From NCBI RefSeq assembly GCF_950295315.1, contig NC_080164.1:107035587-107099586 (forward strand): 64,000 nt of DNA, given 5' to 3'. The notes beneath the pieces are model-generated. The model did no database searches and was not told the DNA's origin. It saw nothing but the letters and a program-made list of their open reading frames with translations. The stretch is from Erinaceus europaeus. Taxonomy: Eukaryota > Chordata > Mammalia > Eulipotyphla > Erinaceidae. The position numbers were made by a program, and so were the translations under genes. Shown here in pieces: positions 1 to 10,495 of the stretch (position 1 is its first letter; the number at the start of each line of letters is the position of its first letter).

Positions 1-512
1 GCGTGGGGACCCAGGTTTGAGTCATTGATACCAGATGGACACATGCATGGTACCAGGAGAAGCTTCCTGAACAATGCAGTGATACTGCCCTGTCCTCCCT
101 CTGTCCCTCCCTCCCTCCCTTTCTTTCTTTCCCCTCCAGAGTTATCGATGGGGCTCGATGCCTACACTATGAATTCACTGCTCCTAGAGGCCATCATTTA
201 TTCATTGTTGTTGTTCTTGTTGTTGCTATTGATATTGTTGGACAGAGAGGAATTGAGAGAGTTGGGGAAGACAGAGAGGGGATGAGAATGATAGACACCT
301 GCAGACCTGCTTCACAGCTTGTGAAGCGACCCCCACCCCCATAGGTGGGGAGCTGAAGGTTTGAACTGGGAACTTTGTGTGTGTCCTTGCACTTCACACA
401 CTGTGTGTGCTTAACCAGTTGCACTACCTCCCAGCCTGCTCTTTCCTTTCTGTGTCTCCTATCTCTTTGTCTACCTGAAATTAAAAAAATAAATAAACAA
501 GATTAAAAAAAA
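1..512 (+). repeat. SINE remnant cut by the window start, split by a minus-strand SINE
   Basis: A type IV-like SINE begins before the window. Its pyrimidine-rich body reaches about 128 and its A-rich tail resumes around 440-512 (ttaaaaaaataaataaac). The interrupting SINE is listed separately. Confidence 0.6.
129..438 (-). repeat. Type I SINE, with 3' module
   Basis: On the minus strand this reads tRNA-like head, then 'gtctgcaggtgtct', then the module that reads 'agttatcgatggggctcgat' on the plus strand. It is inserted into the SINE remnant that starts the window. Confidence 0.75.
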
Positions 513-576
513 ACCTCTAGAGCAGGGAATCAGGCATGAATGAAGTTCCAATAATAAGAGCATCATTGTGATTGTC

Positions 577-692
577 TGAGGAGATGGCATAATGGTTCTG
601 CAAATGATTTCCATGCCATTGTCTATAACCCAGGTTCATTGTCTAGACCCCAGGTTCAATCCCCCGCACCACAGGTAATTTCTACTTAAAGA
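577..692 (+). repeat. Type V SINE, degenerate
   Basis: The sequence has 'gagatggcataatggttctg', then 'ccaggttcaatcccccgcac', then an A-rich end. This is the tRNA-like head without the long body. Confidence 0.7.
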
Positions 693-769
693 AAAAAAAT
701 CATTACGATGCTGAAGACACCTACAGAGAGTTGGTATAATTTTATGCATTTAAAAACAAACAATTTTTT

Positions 770-1190
770 ATTTTAATTTCTTTATTGAGGAATTAATGTT
801 TTACATTCAACAGTAAATACAAACATTTGTACATGCATACCATTTCTAACAAACTTGATTTTGACCTATAAATTATAAATGAGTGTTGGTACCTCTTTGA
901 GAGACTCCACAGAGGCCATTTTTCATTTGTGGATGTCTGAAAAGTTTGCCCAGTGTCCATTGAAGGGCTTTTCTTGTCCTTACTAGCCGTGTTTTTAGTG
1001 AGCAAGTTAACTGGCATGTCCATGCCTCTGTGACTGTTGTTGAATTGGTGATTATTTATTTGTTTTCACCAGAGCACAGTTCAGCTTTAGCTAATGGTGG
1101 TGCTGGGGATTGAACCTAGGGCCTCAGAGCTTCAGGCACAAAAAGTTTTTGTAGAAGCACTGTGCTGTCACCTCCACCTGCCACCAGGTT
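770..1190 (-). repeat. L1 3' end fragment followed by a minus-strand SINE fragment
   Basis: Positions 775-845 match the L1 3' end on the minus strand (tttctttattgaggaattaa, a form repeated at 58.2 and 63.5 kb). Positions 1060-1180 are a reversed type V SINE (gtgctggggattgaacctag). The 200 bp between them are not recognised. Confidence 0.6.
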
Positions 1191-1268
1191 GTCAGAGGAC
1201 TTCAGTGCCTGTCTAACTCCCCACTCATGGTGGCCATTGTTTCTTTTCTTTTCTCTAGATAGATGCCA

Positions 1269-1300
1269 AACACACACACACACGCACACGCACACGCACA
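1269..1300. repeat. (AC)n microsatellite
   Basis: A short CA tract interrupted by cgc units. Confidence 0.9.
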
Positions 1301-1351
1301 CGGTGGGGGGGGAACGAAGACCCCACAGCGCATGCTTCGCAGCATGTAACA

Positions 1352-1628
1352 TGTTTTTTTTTTAAATTTATTTATTTATTCCCTTTTGTTACCCTTGTTG
1401 TTTTATTGTTATTACTGTTGTCATCGTTGTTGGATAGGACAGAGAGAAATGGAGAGGGGAGGAGAAAGACAGAGAGTGGGAGAGAAAGATAGACACCTGC
1501 AGACCTGCTTCACTGCCTGTGAAGTGACTCCCCTGCAGGTGGGGAGCCAGCACTCTAAGCGGGATCCTTACATCAGTCCCTGCACTTTGAGCCACCTGCG
1601 CTTAACCCACTGCACTACAACCTGACTC
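1352..1628 (-). repeat. Type I SINE, near full length
   Basis: It runs from 'tttatttattcccttttgtt' (tail, reversed) through 'gtgaagtgactcccctgcag' to 'cttaacccactgcactacaa' (head, reversed). Confidence 0.85.
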
Positions 1629-2090
1629 CTATAACATGGTTTTAGTGGTTCTTTTGATGTTCTTGCTAATATGAGAACATTGTCTTAAAAGCAAGTCTTT
1701 ACAGGGTAGGGACAGTGTAACAGAGAGGACTGATGCTTAACAAAGCCACCAGTACTCACTTCCTCTCCTGACTGTTTCAGTCTTGGGAAGTACACTCACG
1801 TTTCCAGGACTCAACTTTCCACCTGTAAGAACTTGGGAACTTACTTGATAAAGTCACACCCCACAGGAGAGTGAGTAAATGGAGGAGCATGTTACATTGC
1901 CAACATTATCAGATAGCACAGGCACAACTGGAGCCATTCAGCAAGCTTCCCTCACTGCCTATGAACAGTCTGGGTAGCTGTGGCTCTCCTGAGCAAGTGT
2001 ATGGTGGGGCTCTTGGTGACTTGACTTTCATCCTAAAGTCGAGGTCACTTGAGTAAGAGCGAAAGCACTGGCCTGAGCTTTCTGCTTTTA
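1629..2090. other. Intronic sequence, no feature recognised
   Basis: This is 460 bp of single-copy-looking DNA with no repeat, splice signal or long open frame that I can support. Confidence 0.5.
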
Positions 2091-2094
2091 TTTT

Positions 2095-2760
2095 TATTTT
2101 ACTTTACTTTTAATTAGTGATTTAATGACAATTAATAGTATTGTAAGATATCAGGGGTACAATTCCATGCAATTCCCACCACCAGAGTTCCCCTCCACTG
2201 GAAGCTTCTCTGTTCTTTATCCCTATAGGAGTATGGACCAACATTCTTTATGGAGTGCAGACGTTGGAAGGTCTGGCTTCTGTAATTGCTTCTCCACTGG
2301 ACATGGGTGTTGGGAAGTGGGTCCATACCCCCAGCCTGTTTCTATCTTTCCCTAGTGGGTTAAGGCTCTGGAGGTGGGGTTCTAGGACACATTGTTGAGG
2401 TCATCTGCCCAGGGAAGTCAGGATCGAATCATGGTAGTATCTGTAACTTGGTGGCTGAAAGGCAGTAAAATATAAAGCAGGACAAATGGTTTAACAAACA
2501 GGAACCCAAAGGTAGGAACAGAGCAGATTAAATTAGGGATCTTTATGTGGGAACAAGCTAGAAAATCTATTTTAGGTATGTTCCATGTGGCACATGACTT
2601 TAGTGATTTTTTTCTTGTGCCTGAAAGCTAACATGCAGGTGGACTAAAAGTATTATTTGGGAAGATGGTGTCAGAGTTGAGAAGTTACTTGTATTTATAT
2701 ATTTTCCTCATTTTGGGAGTTACTCTCTGCCTTAATCCAGCTTCCTAGACATCTGCTCTT
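2095..2760 (-). repeat. Element R copy, 5' truncated
   Basis: The 3' end of the element reads, reversed, 'ttagtgatttaatgacaatt' and 'cccaccaccagagttccc'. Its body includes 'acttggtggctgaaaggcag' and continues to the poly-T at 2760. Homology to the copies at 43-44 kb and 47 kb is evident by eye. Confidence 0.7.
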
Positions 2761-2769
2761 TTTTTTTTT

Positions 2770-3081
2770 TCTGCTTTTAAACAAAATAAAAGGGGCATGC
2801 TCTGTGTATTTGTAAACTGTGGAAGTAGGGCTACAGTAATTGAGAACCCAGAAATATTCACTTACTAGTGAACATATTTATAAGTATTGGAAAAATCCAC
2901 AAAATTAATTTCCTATTTTTTATCTATGCTGTTAGTCTTCTAAATAGATAATGGGACTAAAATTGTAATGTTGACATTTCGTAGGACTCCCTTAAAATTT
3001 GGGAAGAATGAGTTTAGCTAGATTTGGTTAATTCATATTTTTCTTAGAATTTCATTATGGACTTTACATGAAGGCATATCA

Positions 3082-3135
<54 letters not shown>

Positions 3136-4590
3136 CTGTCTGAAAGTGGGACTGGAAAATTTAGACCTTCTTGTTTTCATATAAACTTCTGGCCACATTG
3201 AAACATTTGTCCTGTTTCAAAATCAGGTCTTTATCTGAGACATCAGCTGAGCATTAGGTCTTTGAAGGCTTTCTGTCTCATAAAAATAGCTCACCTCTTT
3301 CAACTCCATGTAAAGATGGCAGGCAAAGCTGAAGTGACAAGGTATGCCTTCAGGGGAACTCTGAATGAAGAACTTTGAAGAAAACCATTTTCTCCAAAAG
3401 TCATGTCCAGATTTGATTAGCTGCAGCGGCCAAGGCAGGGAGAGGCATCAAGGCATCCTCAGAGGCTCACAGACAAGTGTCAAGGAGAAGAGAAGTCTCC
3501 CACCGAGAAGAAGGAAGAACTTTTTCAGTACCTCTGTAACCTCATGCTAGGGGTTGGCTTTGCAGAGGCCAGGAAACATTCAAGGATTCATGCCCTCACT
3601 TTCTGCCTCAGTGCCCTGCTTATATTTTCTTCAAAAGTGACCGCTTTGAGAAGAGACTTAAGAAAGTGAGGGGCTTGTGTCCTCATGGGCTCTCTCTGTG
3701 GGCAGAATCCATCTCCTACAAGAATCATAAAGCATGAATTTATACCACACGCCAGGTGGAGACTGACTTCTTTACTTTAAATGACACACAGTAATGTATC
3801 AAGATGCCAACTGAGGCCAGAGCTGAGGGCAATACCATCAATAAAGGAGATGCCATGTTTGTTTTGCCAGAAAATACTTGCACACTTTCTGGTGTGATGC
3901 TAACAGTCCCAAAGTCTTAAGACACAAAGGGTTATTATTTCCTGACTCTGGGCTGTTACCTTAGACTAAAGACCATATGAAACATACTGGTCTGTGTAGA
4001 GTAGCCATATGAAACACTGACTTCTCCAATAGCTGAGTCATTCCAGGGAGCTATTTAACAATGAACGTACCAGGCATGCTCCCAGTTGTATGTTTTTAAA
4101 GCTACCTGTGTGGTTCCTCTCATTTGCACATGTGTCCATGTGAAGTCACTGCATAGAGAACAGTCTGAAACAAAATACACTAGTGTCAAGAGCTGGCAGA
4201 TCTGGGGAAAGGAGCTTATTGGAGTGACATTCTGTTTGCAGTCTTTATTGTAGAATTTTAACAAGCAGAGTTATTATGCAGTAATTCTGGTAATTTTTTT
4301 TTGAATAAAGAAAAAGTGGCAATATAGAAACTGCTGGAGTAGGAGAAAGATATGAAGATGAGCAGTGTATTGGAAGGGAGTATTATGGCCCAGAGCTTAC
4401 ATCTTGAGAAAATAGGAACCTATGGCACTGGCCTGAGATGCTGGGTCCTACCAGCTCTACTTGCTCTAAGAACCTACAAGCTAGCTGAGCCTCAGTCTTG
4501 TCTTCTACTGAATAAGACCATAGTGCCAACTCTGAAATTCTGTGGGTGTTTAATTCTGCAACAAAGTCTTCATCTAAAAACACAGGTGGT
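2770..4590. other. Intronic sequence with one (TG)n(TA)n microsatellite
   Basis: This is mostly unrecognised DNA. A (TG)n tract followed by (TA)n lies at 3085-3136. The reading frame at 3365-3550 shows no protein family and is probably chance. Confidence 0.5.
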
Positions 4591-4594
4591 TCTC

Positions 4595-5335
4595 CCCTAG
4601 AACTAGACCTACTCTATGATTTGGCAGTTCCTCTTTTGGGGATTTACCCAGGGGAAACAAAAGACATCCACCCAAAGATAACTGTGCATCTGTGTTCATG
4701 GCAGCACAGTTTGTAATAGCCCAAACATGGAAGCAGTTCAGATGCCCAGTGACAGATGAGTGGCTGTGAAGGCTGTGGCATATACATACAATGGAATACT
4801 ACACAGCTATGAAATATGAGGTTGCCTTTTTCTGTAATAACTTGGTCTGAACTTGTAGATACCTTGTTGAGTGAGATAAACTGAGGGAAAAATGGGGGGG
4901 ATACCTAGTGAACTCACTCATAGGTGGAACTAAGAAAAAGAGGACAGAAAGAGAAAACAGTGAAACTTGGATTGGGTGTGGTGTAAAGAACTCTGATAAA
5001 GGACGGAGGGTAGATAGCTTAATGGTTATGCAAACAGACTCTCATGCCTGAGGCTCCAAAGTCCCAGGTTCAATCCCCCGCACCACCATAAGCCAGAGCT
5101 GAACAGTGCTCTGGTTAAAAAAAAAAAAAAAAAGAACTCTGATAAAGGAGGGATACATTGGGGTTCTGGTGTATGTTGGGGGAGTGGGCATTAGTTTTGG
5201 GGAGTGGGGAGTTAGTGTTTCCCAGACACCTGTCATGGGATGATAAGATGTTGTGCCTATGTGTCATAGACTGTACTAAAAACCATTAAGCACACCCAGT
5301 ATAAAAAAGAAATGAATATCAAAAAAAAAGAAAAG
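4595..5335 (+). repeat. L1 3' end (ORF2 C-terminus and 3' UTR), split by a SINE
   Basis: Decayed ORF2 C-terminal sequence includes 'gtttgtaatagcccaaacat' and 'acaatggaatactacacagc'. The 3' UTR and an A-rich tail near 5320 follow. A type V SINE at 5004-5130 interrupts it. Confidence 0.85.
5004..5130 (+). repeat. Type V SINE with clear target duplication
   Basis: The insert starts 'cggagggtagatagcttaat' and ends in an A-run. It is flanked by 'aaagaactctgataaagga' at 4985-5003 and 5131-5149, a 19 bp target duplication in the L1 3' UTR. Confidence 0.9.
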
Positions 5336-5814
5336 AACACAAGTGATTCTCAGTCTCCATACCTCATACCCCCTAGCTATGTGACCACCACGTAGCCAGT
5401 GAGACCAATTCCAAGGCAAGGACAGTTCTCTGAGCTGTACCTACCTTTGGGCTCTTAGCCTTCTCCTCCCAGAGTCCCAGTGGTGGCACTGGCTTCCAGA
5501 CAGAAGGTTCTGCTCTCCACACAGCCTGTATTTCTGCTCACAGGTCATACACACACACACACACACACCCCAACCTTCCTCCCCACACTTGTGGAAAGCA
5601 TTCCTTCAGTGGGGAGAGACGGGAACACCACCATGACTTCAGGCTCCAGTTTCCACTGCTTCTTACTAACTGCTCCAGAGCAGCCCCTGGAAAAGGTCTG
5701 TCTGGCAAGTCACTTGGCACCTGAAGTTTGAACAGGGAAACACTGTCAATGAGAAATCAAGCTCTGAAGTTTGATTTATAAAGTATGCTCATATTTTAGA
5801 AAGACAGAGAAGCC
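5336..5814. other. Intronic sequence with (AC)n at 5548-5569
   Basis: No feature is recognised apart from the CA microsatellite. Confidence 0.5.
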
Positions 5815-7250
5815 TGTGATTCCATCCTGACTTCCCTGGGCTGACAAACTCACCGATGTGTCCTGGAACCTCACCTCTCCAGAGCCCTACACCACTAGAG
5901 AATGATAGAAATAGGTCGGGGTGGCAATCATTGCGTTGATTAGGTTGCGATCGGCAGATGCAATATTATTTTATATGGATTGGGAGAGGCATGCGGGAAA
6001 GGCATGGGCCCTATCCTAAGGTTCCAGGACTGGGGGAAATATAGGCTCTATAGTGGAGATGTGAGGTTCCTGCTGTCTTAGGGTTCAAAAAGACAATGGA
6101 TAATTAATGTTATCATCACATTATTTGGTAATTGGGTTAACTTTGAAAAGTCCTTTTGTTAGGGTTTGCTGTATAGTTCCCAGTATCTTGTATATAGCTG
6201 TGCCACTGGTTGCCTCTGATCTACTTGGTCTAGGCTTTTGAGAGAGTCCGAATATCAAATAAACAGCCATTTGGTGGGGTCTTCAGTCCAGGGAAGCCTG
6301 GCCAGCATCCTGATGTCATCTGGAACCTGGTGGCTGAAAAGAGAGTTAACATACAAAGCCAAACAAATTGTTGAGCAATCATGGACCCAAAGGTTGGAAT
6401 AGTGGAGAGGAAGTGTTAGGGGGGTACTCACTGCAAACTCTAGTGTACTTCTGCTTTCAGGTATATATTTTGCAGTAGTTTATGGATACGTGTGAACATA
6501 TGCTCTCTCTCACAGAACCTGGTCTATATCTAGGTTTTAGGACTTTGTTAGAAAGTGAACCACCTGGGATGGAATTAGAGAATACTATGAAAGGAAAGGT
6601 CTCACCCGAGTAATGAAGCTGAAGGGTTGTCATTCCACACGTGAAGTCTCTGGACACAGTCTGAGCTGAAGCATGTTGAGGTGTCCTGGCTCTCCGCTTC
6701 CCCAGAGACCCACCCTACTAGGGAAAGAGAAAGGCAGACTGGGAGTATGGACCGACCAGTCAACGCCCATGTTCAGCGGGGAAGCAATTACAGAAGCCAG
6801 ACCTTCCACCTTCTGCAACCCACAAAGACCCTGGGTCCATGCTCCCAGAGGGATAGAGAATGCGAAAGCTATCAGGGGAGGGGATGGGATATGGAGATTG
6901 GGTGGTGGGAATTGTGTGGAGTTGTACCCCTCCTACCCTATGGTTTTGTTAATTTATCCTTTCTTAAATAAAAAATAAAATTTAAAAAAAAAGAAATAGG
7001 TCGGGGTATGGATTCACCTGCCAGAGCTCATGTCCAGCAGAGAAGCAATTATAGAAGCCAGGCCTTCCAACTTCTACACCCTATGAAGAATTGTGGTCCA
7101 TACTCCCAGAGGGATAAAGAATGGGGAAGCTCCCAATGGAGGGGTTGGGACATGGAACTCTGGTAGTAGGAATTGAATGGAATTGTACCCCTGTTATCTT
7201 ACAGTCTTGTTAATTATTATTAAATCACCAATAAAAAAATTGAAAAAAAA
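5815..7250 (+). repeat. Element R, older copy split by a younger copy
   Basis: The left part (5815-5922) and right part (7008-7250) join into one copy of the element's 3' half. It ends 'ttgttaattattattaaatc' plus an A-rich tail. The interruption at 5923-6991 is a second copy of the same family. Confidence 0.8.
5923..6991 (+). mobile_element. Element R, young 1.07 kb retroposon copy
   Basis: This insert begins ggcaatcattgcgttgatt and ends in an A-rich tail (aaataaaatttaaaaaaaaa). It is bounded by the 16 bp direct repeat agaaataggtcggggt at 5907-5922 and 6992-7007. Removing it restores an uninterrupted older copy. Poly(A) and a target duplication of this length point to L1-driven insertion. 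I see no long open frame and no tRNA-like or 7SL-like start. The last 320 bp are shared with many copies in the window. The family is not one I can name; it could be a long non-autonomous retroposon or a retroposed non-coding RNA. Confidence 0.8.
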
Positions 7251-7284
7251 GCAAAGAAAGACAACCTAAAGTGAAAGGAACTTA

Positions 7285-7470
7285 TTTTATAACTAGGCAG
7301 ATAGCATAATGGCTAATGCAAAGGACTCTCCTGCCTGAGGCTCCCAGGGTCCCCAGTTCAATCCCCAGCACCACCATCTGCCATAGCTGAGCAGACTCTG
7401 GTCTTCTCCCTGTTTGTATCTTGCTCTTTATCTCTCATTAAAATAATATTACTTAATAAATACTTGTATA
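7285..7470 (+). repeat. Type V SINE
   Basis: It has 'ggcagatagcataatggcta', then 'ccccagttcaatccccagca', then a tail of taaaataat units. Confidence 0.8.
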
Positions 7471-7494
7471 TCCCACCCTTAAAGGGATTTATTT

Positions 7495-7810
7495 TTCCTT
7501 TTTGTAATCACCAGAACTTCACTGCTACAGACTACTTTTTTCAGGTTGACTTTTAGTGAGAGAGAGGCTACAACACCAAATGTTTCCCCAGTGCCTTGGG
7601 GGTTATAGCATTGAAACAGGGTCACATGGGTGATAAAGCTGGTGCTTTCCCAGGTGAACTGTTGATCTGAAAATTGTCTTTTGAGACAGAGGTGCAAATA
7701 GAAAAAAAGATCCAAGCACCGAAAATTCCTTCCACGTGCTGGGAGCCAGCTTGAGCCTCTGTTGCACACTTGGCAAAGCAGCTTCTGTCTTGCTGACTGA
7801 GAAATGATGT
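7495..7810 (-). repeat. Probable type IV SINE sequence, degenerate
   Basis: The plus strand reads 'tggcaaagcagcttctgtct' and 'acttcactgctac', resembling reversed type IV heads and bodies seen elsewhere in the window. Borders are approximate. Confidence 0.5.
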
Positions 7811-8569
7811 GATCATCAGAAAACAGGAGTCATTTGGTCATCAAAAAGGAGAATATAGTTGAGACTTAAGATGTGTCAATCAGTATTGACAGATCCAGCA
7901 AACAAAGTAGTTGAGGCTTTGTAGCAGGGAAAATAAATTAAACAGGTAAGTTAGTGGTGAGGGGACTCCTTAGGGAGCAGGCTAATTTGAGACAGTACTA
8001 GTTAGTAAGAACCAGTAAAAGAGCATGGATGGCCTCTTCTTGGAGGGACACATTCAGATGGAATTGGGTGGGGAAGCCTCTCTCTTTGTCCAGGAGATGT
8101 CTGAAGCTGAAATGAGAAGGTGAGAGGAGAGAGGAGGTATTTCATGAAGGGAGGAAGGGCAAGTGTAGATGCTCTGGTGTAGGATGAGTTTCCTGTGTCC
8201 AAAGACAGAGAAGCCAGCCTGTCTGTCCAGGGTGAGGAAAAGACAGCAAGGCAAAGAGGCCGTACAGATGAGTGTCTTCCCAAGCCAAGCATCTGATTTC
8301 ATCCTGGTCGATTCAAAGGCACAAGTGAGTATTTAGAAGTGGGAGGACGGAGGACTGGAAGGTGACCTGTGTGACACCATCTGAAAACTGAAGCCAATCT
8401 GTGGCTGCCATGCTCCAGGTAGAGGTGACAGGAGAGGACCTTGATCAGTATCTGCCATTAGCCAAGCAGCCAAGAAAGAAGAAAGGTTGAAGAAAGTAGG
8501 GTACAGTCCCCAAAAGAGAAGGGGGGCTCCACTAAGGAGGGCATGGAGCAAGTGTCAACTGAGGCTGGT
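7811..8569. other. Intronic sequence, no feature recognised
   Basis: Purine-rich single-copy-looking DNA. The minus-strand frames of 70-96 codons here show no recognisable domain. Confidence 0.5.
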
Positions 8570-8822
8570 GTAAAAATGGAAAGGAAAGTACACGGTGAAA
8601 CTTGGACCAGGTGGGGTGTATTGCACCAAAGCAAAGGATTCTGGTAAAGGAGGGTACACAAGGGGCTAGGAGAGAATTTTAGGGTCCTTTGCAGGATTGT
8701 GGGAAAGGACCTAAATTGGAGTTGAGAATGTTCTACAGACAGTTATCATCATGGGGATGTGAGAAATTGTCCCCATGTGTCATCAACAGCTGTCCGTAAG
8801 CCATTCATAAGAAAAAAAAAAA
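8570..8822 (+). repeat. L1 3' UTR fragment
   Basis: It shares 'gtgaaacttggaccaggtgg', 'attgcaccaaagcaaaggat' and a final A-run with the L1 3' end at 4.9-5.3 kb. Confidence 0.75.
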
Positions 8823-9049
8823 GCGATGAAGGATAGAAGATGCCCTGTGTTCCCTCAGATCACACTCCTCTGTACAAATCTTGAGCTGCAAGGTATCAGC
8901 TCTTTCTTCTTGTTGAGATGGTAGATGACATTGATTAACTCACAGGTACTGTATCACCCCTGTTTTGCAGGGATGAATGTCACTTGGTCATGATGGGTTA
9001 TTTATTCTCTTAATATATTGTTGGAACACATCAATTTGTGCCTAGAAAA

Positions 9050-9625
9050 TGGGTACATTTTTTTTAACACCTTTATGACCTCTCTTAAGGTCAGGTTCAA
9101 TTCTGTTCTGTTTTAGCTGGCCAACTGCCAGACTGGTCCCAGCCAATCCCAAGTAGGTGTGGACTTTTAGCCATAGGAATTTTACCTTAAGTGTGATGCC
9201 TCCAGTTTTGTTTTTTCTTCTCAAGATTATTTTGGCAATTCTAGGTCTTTTCTGGTTCCAGATAAACATTTGTAGCATTTGTTCTATTCTCCTAAAAAAT
9301 GTGGTTGGGATCTTGATGGGGATAGCTTTAAATTTGTAGATGGCTCTGGATAATATATTCATTTTGATGATGATAATTCTTCTAAGCCATGAACATGGAA
9401 TATCTTTCCACTTCTTTGTGTCTTTATCAGTTTCCTTGAGTAGTGACTCATAATTTTCAGTATACAAGTCTTTCACTTCTTTGGTTAGATTTACTCCTAG
9501 ATATTTTATTGTTTTTGTTGTCCAGGAGTCACACATGTTTGCACTCACCGGTGTTTTGGTGGGTTCCTGAAGTCATTCTAGTCCTGTCTTGTTGTAGTCC
9601 CAGGTGGTCTTCTTTGGTATTCCTC
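9050..9625 (-). mobile_element. Rearranged L1: 5'-UTR sequence joined to an ORF2 piece
   Basis: On the minus strand, 9625 to about 9530 matches the L1 5'-UTR seen at 59.1-59.2 kb (shared plus-strand text 'gtgggttcctgaag'). Positions 9530-9165 then read as the ORF2 region after the reverse transcriptase, with motifs [28 protein letters not shown] and [12 protein letters not shown], open for about 120 codons. Positions 9165-9058 look partly like 5'-UTR again and end in an A-run on the minus strand. All of ORF1 and most of ORF2 are absent, so it cannot be functional. Confidence 0.7.
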
Positions 9626-9930
9626 TCTTTTCTTTTCTTTCCTTTTCTTTTCCTTTCTTTTCTTCCCTGCCTCCAGGGTTATTGCTGGGGTTTAGTGCCT
9701 GTACTATGAATCCACTACTTCTGGTGTCCATCCTCCTCCCCATTTTTATTGCATAGGGCAGAGAGAAATTGAGAGAGGGTATAATATAGAGAGGAGGAGA
9801 GAAAGCTAGATACCTGCAGACTTGCTTCACCTGCAAGTGTAAAGCCAGGGACTTGAACCAGGATCCTTGTGCAGGCTCTTGTGCTTTGTACTATGTTGTG
9901 CTTAACCCAGTGCACCACAACCCGACCCCT
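9626..9930 (-). repeat. Type I SINE with a pyrimidine-rich (TTTTC)n border
   Basis: It includes the reversed 3' module 'gggttattgctggggtttag' and the reversed head 'cttaacccagtgcaccacaa'. TTTTCTTT units at 9626-9665 represent its A-rich tail. Confidence 0.8.
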
Positions 9931-10008
9931 TCACTCTCTATGTCCTTCGGTCTCTCAGCTCTGTCAAAGAAAACGAAATGGATGCAGGGGAGTGGTGGGG
10001 TCACTGTG

Positions 10009-10475
10009 TGTTGTTAATATTTCGGAAGGCTCTTCCCGGCCGGGCTGGCTTGCTTCACAGCGGGTAACAGAGACGCGGAGACAACGGCTGGGCAGGGAAG
10101 CTGTATTTCTTTATTCAGGAACAACGATTCATAAACTAAGACAAACTAATCACCAAACAGAACTCTGCTGTCTCTTTGCGGCGGCACAAAAATTCTCTCT
10201 TACTCTCGAACTCTGGAACTCTGCAACTCTCATACTGGGGAACCCTCTGAAACTCTTCCACTGTGGAACTCTCTCTTACTCTGTAACCCTGAAACTCTTG
10301 AACTCAGGAACTCAGGAACCCTCTCCCTTACTCTGGAACTCAGGAACTCTCTGACTCAGGAACCCTCTCTCGGGGTTCCTTGGGGCGGGGCCAAGCAGGC
10401 CCACGAAATTAACAGGACTCATCCAATTCTCTTGGCGGGGGAGGGCTAGAACAAACCAATGTAAAGCATACGACA
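10009..10475 (-). repeat. 3' LTR of the provirus
   Basis: On the minus strand it starts TGTCGTATGC directly after the polypurine tract and ends TTAACAACA. The poly(A) signal AATAAA (minus) lies at 10110-10115. A stretch of about 180 bp (10195-10375) consists of irregular GAACTC-based units. It lacks the 60 bp extra outer end present on the 5' LTR. Confidence 0.85.
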
Positions 10476-10495
10476 ATTCCCCCTTTTCTTTTTAA
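10476..10495 (-). other. Polypurine tract of the provirus
   Basis: The minus strand reads TTAAAAAGAAAAGGGGGAAT immediately before the 3' LTR, the standard start site for plus-strand DNA synthesis in retroviruses. Confidence 0.85.
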
